A stretch of DNA of 64,000 nucleotides from Lactobacillus johnsonii (GTDB taxonomy: Bacteria; Bacillota; Bacilli; Lactobacillales; Lactobacillaceae), in contig NZ_CP059055.1 in assembly GCF_014058685.1 (NCBI RefSeq), positions 868,001-932,000 of the forward strand, given 5' to 3'. Within the stretch, counting starts at the first letter, position 1; each line of letters begins with the position of its first letter. Below are positions 34,112-43,153 of this stretch, piece by piece. Position numbers and translations under genes: made by a program. The notes beneath the pieces were generated by a model that was not told the origin of the DNA, ran no database searches, and worked only from the letters and a program-made list of their open reading frames with translations.

Positions 34112-35502
34112 TGTCATTACCGATTGAGTTTGTTGAAAAATATAAAAATTTATTGGGAGAAGAAGAAAGTAGTAAATTCTTCACTGCAATTGATAGTCCA
34201 AGTAAAAAAGGATTTCGTTTAAACCCACTAAAGAATAATTATCAGGATGTGCAATATAGTCTTAAAGAACCAATTGAATTTACTAAGGACGGATATTATG
34301 GAGAAATTTCAGGGCGTGATAGTGAATGGACAGGCGGCTATGTTTACTCCCAAGATCCATCGGCCATGTATCCAGCAGTTTCTCTTAATGTAAAACCTGG
34401 CGATAAGGTACTGGATTTATGTGCTGCTCCAGGCGGTAAATCAACTGCATTAGCGAGTTTGCTAGATGATACAGGGATCTTAGTAGCTAATGAAATTTCA
34501 AAAAGTAGAGCAAAAGATTTAAGAGAAAATCTAGAAAGATGGGGAGCTACAAATGTTGTAGTCACCAATGAAAGCCCTGATCGCTTATCAAAAAAATTGC
34601 CTCACTTTTTTGATAAAATTTTAGTTGATGCACCGTGTTCTGGAGAAGGGATGTTTAGAAAAGATCCTGCTGCGACACAATATTGGTCTCCTGACTATGT
34701 ATTAACATGCCAAACTAGACAAAAAGAAATTCTGAGTGAAGCAATGAAGATGTTAAAGCCGGGCGGAGAGATCGTCTATTCTACTTGTACATATTCTCCA
34801 GAAGAAGATGAAGAAATAGTAGCGTGGTTAGTTGAGAACTATCCTTTAGAGATTGAACCTCTTAAGATTTATTCCGGAATGTCGGCCGGTAGACCAGAGT
34901 GGTCAGAATCTAACTTGCCAGAATTAAAGAAAACGGTTAGACTTTGGTTTCAAAATGGGGTGGGAGAAGGCCAGTTTGTTGCTCATCTAAAAAATATTGA
35001 AGAGAATCACGAGGTTTCAATTAAGGCTAAAAAGAGAAAGAACAAACGCCAGAAAAAGAGCACAATTACACGTTTAAATAAAGATGAGATTAGTGTGGTT
35101 GCAAAAGTATTAGATAATTTTGCTCTACCATCTAGTTTAGAAAAGTGGCAAAATGAGGTTTTGCAAAGTAATGGTCACGTCTTTGTCCCAGCTCTTGCCC
35201 CCGACCTGCTAACTGAACTACATGTTCTAAATAATGGTGTTGAATTAGGTTTACTTAAGAAAAAGCGTTTTGAACCGAGTCATCAACTAGCTGAGGTATT
35301 GGGACAAAAAGGACAAAAACAACTTATTAATTTTGAAGATAAGGCAGAGTATGAGCGATATATACATGGAGAGACGATTAAGGTAGATAGCAATTTGCGC
35401 GGCTTTGTTTTGGTTGCTTATCAAGACCATATTTTCAGTTTTGGAAAAATTGGAAATGATCAAATTTTAAAGAACTTCTATCCAAAAGGTTTAAGAAAAT
35501 AA
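34111..35502 (+). CDS. RsmF/YebU-type rRNA (cytosine-5)-methyltransferase
   Basis: A 463-residue m5C RNA methyltransferase. The SAM motif VLDLCAAPGGKSTALAS, the catalytic pair of motifs DAPCSGEGMFRKDP (motif IV) and YSTCTYSPEEDE (motif VI, nucleophile Cys), and a C-terminal PUA-like extension of about 130 residues are seen, as in RsmF-type enzymes. It probably modifies 16S rRNA in the cytosol; the exact position is not shown by the sequence. It starts 1 bp inside the upstream gene. Confidence 0.92.
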   Translation: MSLPIEFVEKYKNLLGEEESSKFFTAIDSPSKKGFRLNPLKNNYQDVQYSLKEPIEFTKDGYYGEISGRDSEWTGGYVYSQDPSAMYPAVSLNVKPGDKVLDLCAAPGGKSTALASLLDDTGILVANEISKSRAKDLRENLERWGATNVVVTNESPDRLSKKLPHFFDKILVDAPCSGEGMFRKDPAATQYWSPDYVLTCQTRQKEILSEAMKMLKPGGEIVYSTCTYSPEEDEEIVAWLVENYPLEIEPLKIYSGMSAGRPEWSESNLPELKKTVRLWFQNGVGEGQFVAHLKNIEENHEVSIKAKKRKNKRQKKSTITRLNKDEISVVAKVLDNFALPSSLEKWQNEVLQSNGHVFVPALAPDLLTELHVLNNGVELGLLKKKRFEPSHQLAEVLGQKGQKQLINFEDKAEYERYIHGETIKVDSNLRGFVLVAYQDHIFSFGKIGNDQILKNFYPKGLRK

Positions 35503-35528
35503 AAAACTGGCTGAGAAGCCAGTTTTTT
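35501..35528. terminator. Bidirectional terminator
   Basis: A perfect 12-bp stem, AAAAAACTGGCT and AGCCAGTTTTTT, around GAGA; T-runs on both strands serve the convergent rsmF-like and YbjQ genes. Confidence 0.9.
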
Positions 35529-35531
35529 AGA

Positions 35532-35858
35532 TTAATCAATAAATTTAACGGCGGTTCCGTAAGCAACGACAGATTGCATATCGCCAGCAATTGAGCCTGA
35601 ATCAAAACGCATCATAACTACGGCATCAGCACCCATTTCGGAGGCATTTTGACGAAGACGAGCAATTGATTGATCTCTTGATTCAGTTAACATTGACGTA
35701 TAAGCCTTAATTTCACCACCGACAATACTTTTTAAGCCAGCACCAAAATCTCGAATTGCATTTTTGGATTGAGTTGTAACTCCAAATACTTCACCGATAA
35801 TTTCATATTTTCTGCCTGGAATATTTTCAGTAGTTGTTACTAAAATTTGTTCTGCCAT
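35532..35858 (-). CDS. YbjQ/UPF0145 family protein
   Basis: A 108-residue cytosolic protein of the YbjQ (heavy-metal-binding domain-like) family. Signature stretches are [20 protein letters not shown], the [14 protein letters not shown] turn, and [16 protein letters not shown]. These proteins form pentameric rings; metal binding is presumed from the family name rather than established. GGAGGA ribosome site. It is convergent with the rRNA methyltransferase gene and shares its terminator. Confidence 0.9.
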   Translation of the reverse strand: MAEQILVTTTENIPGRKYEIIGEVFGVTTQSKNAIRDFGAGLKSIVGGEIKAYTSMLTESRDQSIARLRQNASEMGADAVVMMRFDSGSIAGDMQSVVAYGTAVKFID

Positions 35859-35985
35859 TTCTTTGTCCTCCTAAAAATATTTTCTTAATTATACTGAATC
35901 AAAAACATGAAGACAATTATTTTTGTATAATTAAGAAAAAAGTAAGTACAGCTACTTACACTAGAATAAGGTGGTGAAATGATAA

Positions 35986-37026
35986 GTGGTCTTATCGTTT
36001 TCAATTGTGTTAGTTTTATTTTTACTAGCATTAGGAACATTTCTCTGGGTTTTAACCCACGAGAGGCGGAGTTTATGGTCAGGAATGACTTTAGTATGGA
36101 CAATAATTACTTTTGGCTTATTCACAGCTGTTAGTTTACTAATTGCTGCTGAAGTTTTTCCTATTACTCATCAAGTTATTTTGCTTATTTTTGTGCTAAT
36201 TTTACTGGCAATAATGTTTTCCGTTGTGGCCTTTATTGCGACTTTGATCATTATGTTTATTTACGATGGGATTAAGATTTTAATTCGCGAAGGTAATCGC
36301 TGGACTAATTTCTTATCGTTAGCAATGGGCATCGGAATTATTGCTTACTTATTTCTCTTTCCATTAGTCGGAAAATTAACCCATAATAATTTTGGAACTT
36401 ACATATATTTGTTTATTAACCTCGTAATAATTTATCTAATTTTTATTATGATGATGTATACTTTAACTTCTTGGATTAATCTAGTGAATATTAAGACTAA
36501 GAAGTTGGACTACGTGGTTGTACTTGGAGCAGGTTTAATGGGAAAAAAGGTAACACCGCTTCTTGCTGCAAGAATCAATCGCGGAATAGAGGTATATCGT
36601 CGTAATCCTGGCTCAAAAATCATTATGTCAGGTGGACAAGGACCAGGTGAAGAAATTCCTGAAGCAGTGGCAATGGCAAAATATGCTGAAGAAAAAGGTG
36701 TTCCGAAGCAAGATATTATTGTTGAAGATAAGTCAAAGACAACTAGAGAAAATTTGATTTTTTCACATAAATTGATGAAACCAGATTCTCGTTTTGCTAT
36801 CGTAACTAATTCTTACCATGTATATCGTGCCCTAGTTTTAGCAAAGAGATTAGGCCTACAGTGTATTGGTTATGGTGCAAAAACAAAGTGGTACTTTACC
36901 TTAAATGCCTTTGTACGTGAATTTATTGCCTACTTAACGATTACTTGGCGCTTGCAATTAAGCGTTGTGGGATGCATTGGATTAGGAGTTGTAGGATTAG
37001 CAATATTGAGGCAAATTATAAGATGA
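35986..37026 (+). CDS. DUF218 (YdcF/SanA-like) membrane protein
   Basis: A 346-residue protein: four to five membrane segments in the first 165 residues, a cytosolic-type DUF218 domain (DYVVVLGAGLMGKKVTPLLA, IIMSGGQGPGEEIPEA, EDKSKTTRENLIFS), then a final hydrophobic segment near the C-terminus. DUF218 proteins are linked to envelope integrity and vancomycin tolerance in other bacteria, but the activity is unknown. The start is GTG 35986 after AAGGTGGTG. It overlaps the phosphatase gene by 4 bp. Confidence 0.85.
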   Translation: MVLSFSIVLVLFLLALGTFLWVLTHERRSLWSGMTLVWTIITFGLFTAVSLLIAAEVFPITHQVILLIFVLILLAIMFSVVAFIATLIIMFIYDGIKILIREGNRWTNFLSLAMGIGIIAYLFLFPLVGKLTHNNFGTYIYLFINLVIIYLIFIMMMYTLTSWINLVNIKTKKLDYVVVLGAGLMGKKVTPLLAARINRGIEVYRRNPGSKIIMSGGQGPGEEIPEAVAMAKYAEEKGVPKQDIIVEDKSKTTRENLIFSHKLMKPDSRFAIVTNSYHVYRALVLAKRLGLQCIGYGAKTKWYFTLNAFVREFIAYLTITWRLQLSVVGCIGLGVVGLAILRQIIR

Positions 37027-37835
37027 AAAATATAAAAATAATCGCAATTGATGTTGATGGTACATTATTAAATTCTAAAAAAGAACTGACTCCAAAAGTA
37101 AGAAATGCAATTTTAAAAGCAAAAAGTGCAGGGATAAAAATTGTTATTGCTACAGGTCGACCATTGAGCGGAGTAGAAAAGATTCTGACTGAGTTAGGTT
37201 TAAATGATCAAGAAGATCAATACGTCGTTTGTTTTGGAGGCGGAGTAGTAGAAACAACGGCGGGAAATGTCTTATTTGAGAAAAAATTAACCTATGACAA
37301 TTATCTAGATTTAGAGACAATTTCCTTAAAATTAGGTTTACACTTCCATGCATCAACACCAGATAGAATTTATACCGCAGATCGAGATATTGGCGACTAT
37401 ACTTTATATGAAGCGAACCTAGTTAATTTAGGTATTTCGTACCGTACACCAGCTGAAATGAAGGATATTCCAATTATTAAGTGCATGTATGTAGATGAGA
37501 AAGATTTGTTAGATCAAAAAATTGCTGATCATAAGCCTTTTGCCCATCTAGATGATAAAATTACTTTTACTAAAACAGCACCCTTTTATTATGAAGCAAA
37601 TCCTAAAGGTGTTTCTAAAGGAAATGCTTTAAAATTTCTTTGTCACAAATTGAATTTAAGTAGTGAAAATTTGATGGCTATTGGAGACGAAGAAAATGAT
37701 CTAAGCATGATTAAACTTGCAGGTGTTGGTGTAGCAATGGGTAATGCAGTGCCTGCTGTGAAAGAAGCAGCTCAAAGAGTAACAAGTGATTGTGATCATG
37801 ATGGTGTAGCCGAGGCAATTGAAAAAATTTTATAA
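37023..37835 (+). CDS. Cof-type HAD hydrolase (sugar-phosphatase-like)
   Basis: A 270-residue HAD phosphatase with the nucleophile motif DVDGTLLNS near residues 9-17, IATGRPLSGV (motif II), and a C-terminal IGDEENDLSMIKLAGVGVAMGNA block holding the metal-binding acidic residues. The large C2 cap is that of Cof/YidA enzymes, which dephosphorylate sugar phosphates and similar small molecules. ATG 37023 overlaps the upstream stop (ATGA); longer in-frame versions overlap the DUF218 gene deeply and are rejected. Confidence 0.92.
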   Translation: MKNIKIIAIDVDGTLLNSKKELTPKVRNAILKAKSAGIKIVIATGRPLSGVEKILTELGLNDQEDQYVVCFGGGVVETTAGNVLFEKKLTYDNYLDLETISLKLGLHFHASTPDRIYTADRDIGDYTLYEANLVNLGISYRTPAEMKDIPIIKCMYVDEKDLLDQKIADHKPFAHLDDKITFTKTAPFYYEANPKGVSKGNALKFLCHKLNLSSENLMAIGDEENDLSMIKLAGVGVAMGNAVPAVKEAAQRVTSDCDHDGVAEAIEKIL

Positions 37836-37841
37836 GCAAAT

Positions 37842-37878
37842 AATAAGGCTTTTGGATTAAGTTCCAAAAGCCTTATTT
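37842..37878. terminator. Bidirectional terminator
   Basis: A perfect 14-bp stem, AATAAGGCTTTTGG and CCAAAAGCCTTATT, around ATTAAGTT; it lies between two convergent genes. Confidence 0.85.
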
Positions 37879-37884
37879 AATTTG

Positions 37885-39480
37885 TTAACGATGTTTAGGC
37901 GGAATTTTTGATTTTCTTTGTTTAAATAACTCCATTATTAGCTGGAAGAGGCCATAAATGATCAGTAAAATGCCCAAAATAATGACTGCTTGACGACTGA
38001 AATAATTAGGATTGACAATTACAATAATGCCAGCAGCAAAAGCAATTAAGCTTTCTATGATATCAATAATATTTTTGAAAATTCCATTTTTCTTATTTTT
38101 AACGATTACATTACGTAATCTGACATATGCAAAACCGATCAAGAAGACCCCTAGAACATAGTGAGCTAAGAAAGCCAATAAACGGTTATTAGAAATAATT
38201 GCAACAGCTAAGCCAAAAACAATGAGATAAGTAATAATAAAGAATTGCTTTGACTTGGGCACTAAATGGGAGTTAGCAGCTGTAACAATATGATAACCAC
38301 TCCATCCAATACAAAAGACGCCAACTATTCCTCCAAATGCTCGATAGGCATAATCAGGAATCATCAGGTTTACAATACCAAGAATAATTAATACCCATCC
38401 AATAATTGAATTGGGATTTATAAATAATTTCTCTAGATGAGTTGCTTTCATACTGCGCCAGATGGTTTCCCATAAACTTCCGAGAACAAATCGCGTTCTT
38501 CTAGATGAATTAGTAAGAGAGAAAAGAATAGCGCCAAAACCACCAAAACCATTTTTATTAAGTTCTGTAATTTTGGTTGCTCCACTAGCTGCAAAAGCAT
38601 TAAATAGATCATTTGTTAGAGCTTCACGTTCTTGAAGATTTGCTTCACCAATCCATTGATTTATGATTTGATTATATATTTTAGAAGTTGGATTGCGATG
38701 AGCTCTAGTAATAAAGTGAGAACCCGATACTTCCCAGCTCATTGGATCATGTTGAGCTAGTTTTGGCCGATCACTAACTAAAATTGTTGGGGTAATATTT
38801 TCTGGCTCAAAAAGCCGGCCAATGATACTAAATTCAGGCACATAACGTTTTAATTTATCAGTAACTCCATCAACTTGAGTACTAAGTCCCGGACTATCAA
38901 AAGTGTAAATAGTTTTGATTTGATTTTTTAAGTCATCAGGTAGGTTAACTGCTGCGTATTCAGCAAGATTACCGCCTTTGGAGTGACCAGCTAAACTGTA
39001 GACTTGCTTGGTAGTCTTTAAAATATTTGTCAGATACTTTAGGGCATATTTTTGTGCACCGGTTGTTCTAAAACTAATTTCAAAATCTTCTTTCCAGCCA
39101 ACTAAGCTGTCATCTGTTCCTCGAAAGGAAATAAAATTAGTATCATTATCTAGACTAATTTTGATCGCAGAAAATTGTATTCTATCAGTAAGAACATCTA
39201 CAAAGTAGGATAATTTCGCATCTCCAAAACGAACAGAATTTGCCATTAATTTTAGTAAATCTTGATACTTATAATGGTCGAGATGTTGATTTGAAGAATT
39301 AAAATATTTCTTAGCGGCTTCCTTTATTGAAATCTCTTTATTAGAATCAGGGACAATTCCGTCAAGATGAATATAAGAAAACGTGGCAATTACTAATGCA
39401 TCAACTTCGTCAAAGGGTCGTACAGAAAGGGAAATATCGCCACGCCATTTTATGTAAGACAAAATATTATTTGTATCCAT
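37885..39480 (-). CDS. Mbeg1-like alpha/beta hydrolase with C-terminal membrane domain
   Basis: A 531-residue protein. The N-terminal ~300 residues carry a lipase-type fold with nucleophile elbow YSLAGHSKGGNLAEY (GxSxG), FISFRGTDDSLVGWKED and YTFDSPGL, as in the Mbeg1-like (DUF2974) family. From about residue 350 there are six or so hydrophobic segments resembling a DUF308-type module. Whether the hydrolase part faces the cytosol is not certain; no signal peptide is present. Substrate unknown. It is a single gene with its promoter in the 39,481-39,690 gap. Confidence 0.82.
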   Translation of the reverse strand: MDTNNILSYIKWRGDISLSVRPFDEVDALVIATFSYIHLDGIVPDSNKEISIKEAAKKYFNSSNQHLDHYKYQDLLKLMANSVRFGDAKLSYFVDVLTDRIQFSAIKISLDNDTNFISFRGTDDSLVGWKEDFEISFRTTGAQKYALKYLTNILKTTKQVYSLAGHSKGGNLAEYAAVNLPDDLKNQIKTIYTFDSPGLSTQVDGVTDKLKRYVPEFSIIGRLFEPENITPTILVSDRPKLAQHDPMSWEVSGSHFITRAHRNPTSKIYNQIINQWIGEANLQEREALTNDLFNAFAASGATKITELNKNGFGGFGAILFSLTNSSRRTRFVLGSLWETIWRSMKATHLEKLFINPNSIIGWVLIILGIVNLMIPDYAYRAFGGIVGVFCIGWSGYHIVTAANSHLVPKSKQFFIITYLIVFGLAVAIISNNRLLAFLAHYVLGVFLIGFAYVRLRNVIVKNKKNGIFKNIIDIIESLIAFAAGIIVIVNPNYFSRQAVIILGILLIIYGLFQLIMELFKQRKSKIPPKHR

Positions 39481-39694
39481 ATTTCATCCGTCCTTTCTGC
39501 CAATTGTAATTTCATTATATAGATAAATGTTGTATTTTTTATTAACGAATTGCTAATAAAAAAGAAAATCACTTACTCTCCTTAAGTCTACCACATGGTA
39601 AATAAGGCGATTAAGTAACTTGCAGTATTGATAAATATTTGTAGCCAGTTTGAAATTAAAGAAAATTTTATTAATAAAATAGCTGGAAATAAAT

Positions 39695-39728
39695 AAAGAG
39701 ACTGAAAATAAAAAATCAGTCTCTTTTT
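39695..39728 (-). terminator. Terminator after pyrE
   Basis: AAAGAGACTGA and TCAGTCTCTTT form an 11-bp stem; on the minus strand a U-rich tail follows. The rest of the 296-bp gap 39,481-39,776 holds only AT-rich sequence with a short direct repeat (TTAAATTAACTAT twice near 39,727-39,752). Confidence 0.65.
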
Positions 39729-39776
39729 AAATTAACTATTTTTAAATTAACTATATGATGATAATCTTATTTAGAT

Positions 39777-40415
39777 TTAACTGTTAAATTTTTTACCCCA
39801 AGCCCATGGATCTTCATGCCAGGTTTTTAAAATATCATATTGGTCACTGGTAATATGACCAGATTCATTTTCTTTTTTAAGTAATTCAGGATAAGAAAGA
39901 AGGGGAGTATATTTTACATTTGCCTCTTTAAAGTTTTCTTTTGCATCTGGCAAATAATAAGTGAAGATTGAAGCAACCCCAGCTACTTTTCCGCCATCTT
40001 TTTCAGTAGCTTTAACTGCGTTTAAAACTGATCCACCAGTGGTAATTAGATCGTCAATTAAGACAATTTGATCATTTTCTGAAAAACGACCTTCAATTTG
40101 ACGGCCTTTACCGTGATCTTTAGGTTTTGGACGAACATAAATCATTGGTAAATGTAATTTTTCGGCAACTAAAGCAGCATGAGGAATACCAGCAGTTGCA
40201 ACTCCGCCAATAATAGTTGCTTGAGGAAATTCTGCCGCAATTAGGTTGGATAGATCACTAGCAATCATATCACGCAGGTCTGGGTAAGAAACAGTTAACC
40301 GAAGATCGGTATAGATTGGTGAAAGCATTCCACTTGCATAAGTGAAAGGTTTGTCAGGAGAAATAGTAATAATTTTTTCTTTGATTAATTGACTAATAAT
40401 TTGATCTTTATGCAT
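39777..40415 (-). CDS. pyrE: Orotate phosphoribosyltransferase
   Basis: A 212-residue enzyme that joins orotate and PRPP to make OMP. The PRPP motif VLIDDLITTGGSVLNAV and MIYVRPKPKDHGKGRQIEG catalytic loop are intact. ATG 40415 is chosen because AGGAGTT lies just before it; the longer frame starts inside pyrF. It lies 1 bp after pyrF on the same strand, so pyrFE are a two-gene operon transcribed away from pyrD, each arm with its own leader control. Confidence 0.96.
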   Translation of the reverse strand: MHKDQIISQLIKEKIITISPDKPFTYASGMLSPIYTDLRLTVSYPDLRDMIASDLSNLIAAEFPQATIIGGVATAGIPHAALVAEKLHLPMIYVRPKPKDHGKGRQIEGRFSENDQIVLIDDLITTGGSVLNAVKATEKDGGKVAGVASIFTYYLPDAKENFKEANVKYTPLLSYPELLKKENESGHITSDQYDILKTWHEDPWAWGKKFNS

Positions 40416-40416
40416 G

Positions 40417-41124
40417 TTAGTTGAACTCCTTTTTAATTGCTTCATATGCGGCTTCTGGATCAGTGGCTAAAGTAATTGGCCGACCAACAACAATCGCTGT
40501 TGAACCCCATTCTTTTGCTTGAAGTGGGGTGGCTACGCGTGATTGATCATCTTTAGCATTACCAGCTGGTCTAATTCCAGGAGTTACGTACAAAAAGTCT
40601 TCTCCAACTTTTTGACGTAAGTCTTTAACTTCGAGTGGAGAACAAATCACACCGTCTGCACCTGCTTTTTTAGCTGTTGTAGCTAAGCTTAATACTTGAT
40701 CATTCATCGATAAATTGCAATTTTGCTCATAATGTAGAATTTCGTCTGAAATAGAAGTTAATTCAGTTACAGCTAGTAATTTAGGAACATTTTTATCAAT
40801 CGGAGTTCCCGCAATTAACCCATCTTTTGCGGCCTTAATCATTTGACTGCCACCAAGTGCGTGAACCGTGGTGTAGGTAATACCCAAACGAGCTAATGCC
40901 TTTGCACCGTTATAGACTGTATTAGGAATATCGTTCATTTTTAAGTCTAAAAAGATTTGATAACCCTGTTCTGATAATTGTTTTACGATTTTAGGGCCTT
41001 CGTTAAAGAAGAGTTCCATCCCGATCTTAATAAAAACATTTTCAGGTTTACCTAGTTTCGGTAATAGTTCATTTAATTTCTTTTCATTGTCTAAATCTAA
41101 GGCAACGATAACAGGTCTACTCAT
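40417..41124 (-). CDS. pyrF: Orotidine 5'-phosphate decarboxylase
   Basis: A 235-residue TIM-barrel enzyme that converts OMP to UMP. The catalytic Lys-Asp network is visible as FLDLKMNDIPNTVYNGAKAL; RPVIVALDLDNE opens the barrel, and VVGRPIT near the end binds phosphate. ATG 41124 follows GGAGGAAAA. An attenuator that ends in a terminator lies immediately upstream. Confidence 0.96.
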   Translation of the reverse strand: MSRPVIVALDLDNEKKLNELLPKLGKPENVFIKIGMELFFNEGPKIVKQLSEQGYQIFLDLKMNDIPNTVYNGAKALARLGITYTTVHALGGSQMIKAAKDGLIAGTPIDKNVPKLLAVTELTSISDEILHYEQNCNLSMNDQVLSLATTAKKAGADGVICSPLEVKDLRQKVGEDFLYVTPGIRPAGNAKDDQSRVATPLQAKEWGSTAIVVGRPITLATDPEAAYEAIKKEFN

Positions 41125-41142
41125 TTTTCCTCCATAAAAAAA

Positions 41143-41223
41143 TCTATACCAAGCGCAGAGAGACACTAGGTATAGACTTTCCCAGATAATTTAAGCCAAT
41201 AATTCTAACTTGCGGTCTCTCTG
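41143..41223 (-). promoter_or_regulatory. PyrR-type attenuator upstream of pyrFE
   Basis: Read on the minus strand: CAGAGAGAC (41223-41215) can pair with GTCTCTCTG (41164-41156), which would block the terminator formed by TCTATACC (41176-41169) and GGTATAGA (41150-41143) with its T-run. Mutually exclusive stems directly ahead of pyrF are the layout of pyr attenuation; control by PyrR and UMP is inferred from that layout and from the two pyrR genes nearby. Confidence 0.8.
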
Positions 41224-41249
41224 TACCGTTTAAAGTTTAATCAAAATGA

Positions 41250-41278
41250 AGTTTAGCATCTTCGAGAAAGAATTACAA
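41250..41278 (-). promoter_or_regulatory. Promoter of pyrFE
   Basis: On the minus strand TTGTAA (41278-41273), 17 bp, then TAAACT (41255-41250) preceded by TGC, an extended -10. It leaves a leader of about 120 nt before pyrF. Confidence 0.7.
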
Positions 41279-41293
41279 ATAAAATTTTTAACT

Positions 41294-41321
41294 TTGAAAA
41301 AAATAAAAAAGCGTGTACAAT
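41294..41321 (+). promoter_or_regulatory. Promoter of pyrD
   Basis: TTGAAA at 41294-41299, 16 bp, TACAAT at 41316-41321. Back to back with the pyrFE promoter. Confidence 0.7.
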
Positions 41322-41339
41322 CAATTCTTGAAAAATAAT

Positions 41340-41359
41340 TGAATGACAGAGAGCATTCA
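41340..41359 (+). promoter_or_regulatory. Leader hairpin before pyrD ribosome site
   Basis: TGAATG and CATTCA enclose the loop ACAGAGAG, which shares the CAGAGAG sequence with the pyrF and pyrB leaders. It ends 5 bp before TTGGAGG (the pyrD ribosome site), and no terminator follows. A translational or RNA-stability control by PyrR is possible but not shown. Confidence 0.45.
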
Positions 41360-41373
41360 TTTTGGAGGAAAAT

Positions 41374-42297
41374 ATGATTAATACACACGTAAAATTACCA
41401 GGATTAGATTTAAAAAATCCAATTATGCCAGCAAGTGGTACCTTTGGTTTTGGTGATGTACCAGCAGCCAAGAAATTTAATTTAAATGATTTGGGAGCAA
41501 TGGTAATAAAGACAACAACTCCTCATAGTACAACAGGTAATCCGCAGCTCCAAATAGCTGTTTTAAATACTGGAGTTTTGAATTCAGTTGGATTAACTAA
41601 TCCCGGCGTTGATGCGGTAATCAAAGATAAGTTAACTCCTTTGCGTAGTGAATATCCTAACTTGCCAATTATGGCTAGCGTTGGTGGAGAAGACGAAGCA
41701 GGATATCTTGAAGTAGCTAAGAAGCTATCTGATTCTGGACTAGTCAATGCCTTAGAGATTAATGTTTCTTGTCCGAATGTGAATCAGGGCGGAATGAGCT
41801 TTGGCGTTCATCCTGATGTAGTGGAAGAATTGACTAAAAAAATTAAGTCACTCGTTAAAATTCCAATTTATGTAAAATTAACTCCTAATGTCACTGATAT
41901 TACGCAGATTGCGAAAGCAGCTGAAAATGGTGGCGCAGATGGATTGTCATTGATCAATACTCTTTTGGGAATGGAGATTGATGTTGAAACTAGAAAGCCT
42001 GTTTTGGGGCACAATATTGGTGGTCTTTCTGGTGAAGCCGTAAAACCAATTGCTATTAGAATGGTTCACCAAGTTCGAGAAAGTACAACTTTACCAATTA
42101 TTGGGATGGGTGGAATCAGTTCCGCTAAAGATGTAATTGAATTTATTCTAGCTGGTGCTAATGCAGTTGCTGTTGGAACTGCGCATTTTAAGGATAGTCT
42201 CGCTTCAAAGCATATTGCTGATGACTTACCAAAGGAATTAGAAAAGTTAGGGATTACAGATATTAATCAATTGGTGAATAAAGTCAATTTTAATTAA
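41374..42297 (+). CDS. pyrD: Dihydroorotate dehydrogenase, class 1B-like
   Basis: A 307-residue FMN enzyme that oxidises dihydroorotate to orotate. The [11 protein letters not shown] opening, [11 protein letters not shown] with the class 1 catalytic Cys, and the FMN-phosphate loop [19 protein letters not shown] are present. The SCPNVxxGG pattern and the N-terminus look like the NAD-dependent class 1B enzyme, which normally needs a PyrK electron-transfer subunit; no pyrK is in this window. ATG 41374 follows TTGGAGGA. Confidence 0.93.
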   Translation: MINTHVKLPGLDLKNPIMPASGTFGFGDVPAAKKFNLNDLGAMVIKTTTPHSTTGNPQLQIAVLNTGVLNSVGLTNPGVDAVIKDKLTPLRSEYPNLPIMASVGGEDEAGYLEVAKKLSDSGLVNALEINVSCPNVNQGGMSFGVHPDVVEELTKKIKSLVKIPIYVKLTPNVTDITQIAKAAENGGADGLSLINTLLGMEIDVETRKPVLGHNIGGLSGEAVKPIAIRMVHQVRESTTLPIIGMGGISSAKDVIEFILAGANAVAVGTAHFKDSLASKHIADDLPKELEKLGITDINQLVNKVNFN

Positions 42298-42357
42298 ATG
42301 GCTTGACAAAAATCATGAAGTACAGTAATTTTAAAACAATAAATGTCCTTTAAAATT

Positions 42358-42440
42358 AGTCCCGTGAGGCTAGCAAGGCAGGCTTAAATAAGTATGACTT
42401 AACTATAAGCTCCTAGTCTCAAGAACTAGGAGCTTTTTTA
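42358..42440 (+). promoter_or_regulatory. PyrR attenuator upstream of pyrR
   Basis: AGTCCCGTGAGGCT at 42358-42371 matches the PyrR-binding loop consensus (ARUCCNGNGAGGYU) at every position. A terminator, AAGCTCCTAG with CTAGGAGCTT and a T-run, follows at 42407-42439. UMP-loaded PyrR would favour termination. Confidence 0.88.
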
Positions 42441-42463
42441 TGGGCAAAATCAGGAGGAAAAAT

Positions 42464-43006
42464 ATGGCAAAGGAAATTTGGGATGCACTCGCAATGAAGC
42501 GTGCATTAACTCGAATTACTTATGAAATTATTGAGCAAAATAAGGGTACTGATAATCTTGTTTTAATTGGAATCAAGACAAGAGGAGTTTATTTAGCCAA
42601 GAGAATTCATGAACGAATTCAAAAATTAGAAAATGTTGATGTGCCAATCGATGAGCTAGATATTACTCTTTATCGTGATGATCGTCATGATGCTTCATTA
42701 AAACAAGATCCAGTAGTCAATTCTAACCAAATTGACGTTGATATTACCGATAAGAAAGTAATTTTAATTGACGATGTAATCTATACTGGGCGAACAATTA
42801 GAGCAGCGATGGATGCTTTGATGGATGATGGACGCCCTAGTTCAATTAAAGTTGCAGTTTTGGTAGATCGCGGTCACCGTGAATTACCAATTAGAGCTGA
42901 CTTTGTCGGTAAGAATATCCCAACTGCAGCTAACGAACAAGTTGCTGTTAACATGGTAGAAAAAGATGGTAAGGATTCAGTTGAACTGAAATCTCTATCA
43001 AAATAA
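42464..43006 (+). CDS. pyrR: Bifunctional pyr operon regulator / uracil phosphoribosyltransferase, first copy
   Basis: A 180-residue PyrR: RNA-binding attenuator protein that senses UMP/UTP and PRPP, with uracil phosphoribosyltransferase activity in the family. The PRPP motif [21 protein letters not shown] and the basic [21 protein letters not shown] surface are present. ATG 42464 follows CAGGAGGA; the frame's earlier ATG at 42440 lies in the terminator tail. A close paralogue sits at 49,686. Confidence 0.95.
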   Translation: MAKEIWDALAMKRALTRITYEIIEQNKGTDNLVLIGIKTRGVYLAKRIHERIQKLENVDVPIDELDITLYRDDRHDASLKQDPVVNSNQIDVDITDKKVILIDDVIYTGRTIRAAMDALMDDGRPSSIKVAVLVDRGHRELPIRADFVGKNIPTAANEQVAVNMVEKDGKDSVELKSLSK

Positions 43007-43033
43007 TTAAAAAATATTAATTTAATAGTCAAC

Positions 43034-43136
43034 CATTTAATTGACTCCAGAGAGGGCCAGAAGGGTTGCTATATTTTTCGTATGCAAGAATATGAAAAAT
43101 AGGCCTGGAGCAATTAAATGCTTCAGGCCTTTTTGC
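43034..43136 (+). promoter_or_regulatory. PyrR attenuator upstream of pyrB
   Basis: CATTTAATTG (43034-43043) is exactly complementary to CAATTAAATG (43111-43120), the latter lying inside the terminator AGGCCTGGAGCA/TGCTTCAGGCCT (43101-43131). Between them is ACTCCAGAGAGGGC, close to the PyrR-binding consensus. This gives the classic antiterminator, terminator and PyrR-loop arrangement. Confidence 0.88.
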
Positions 43137-43153
43137 TTTAGAAAGAATAAAAA

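Noticed and set aside
35941-35960. GTAAGTACAGCTACTTAC inverted repeat before the DUF218 gene
   Set aside because: A 6-bp arm repeat with no T-run and no regulator nearby; too weak to call a terminator or operator.
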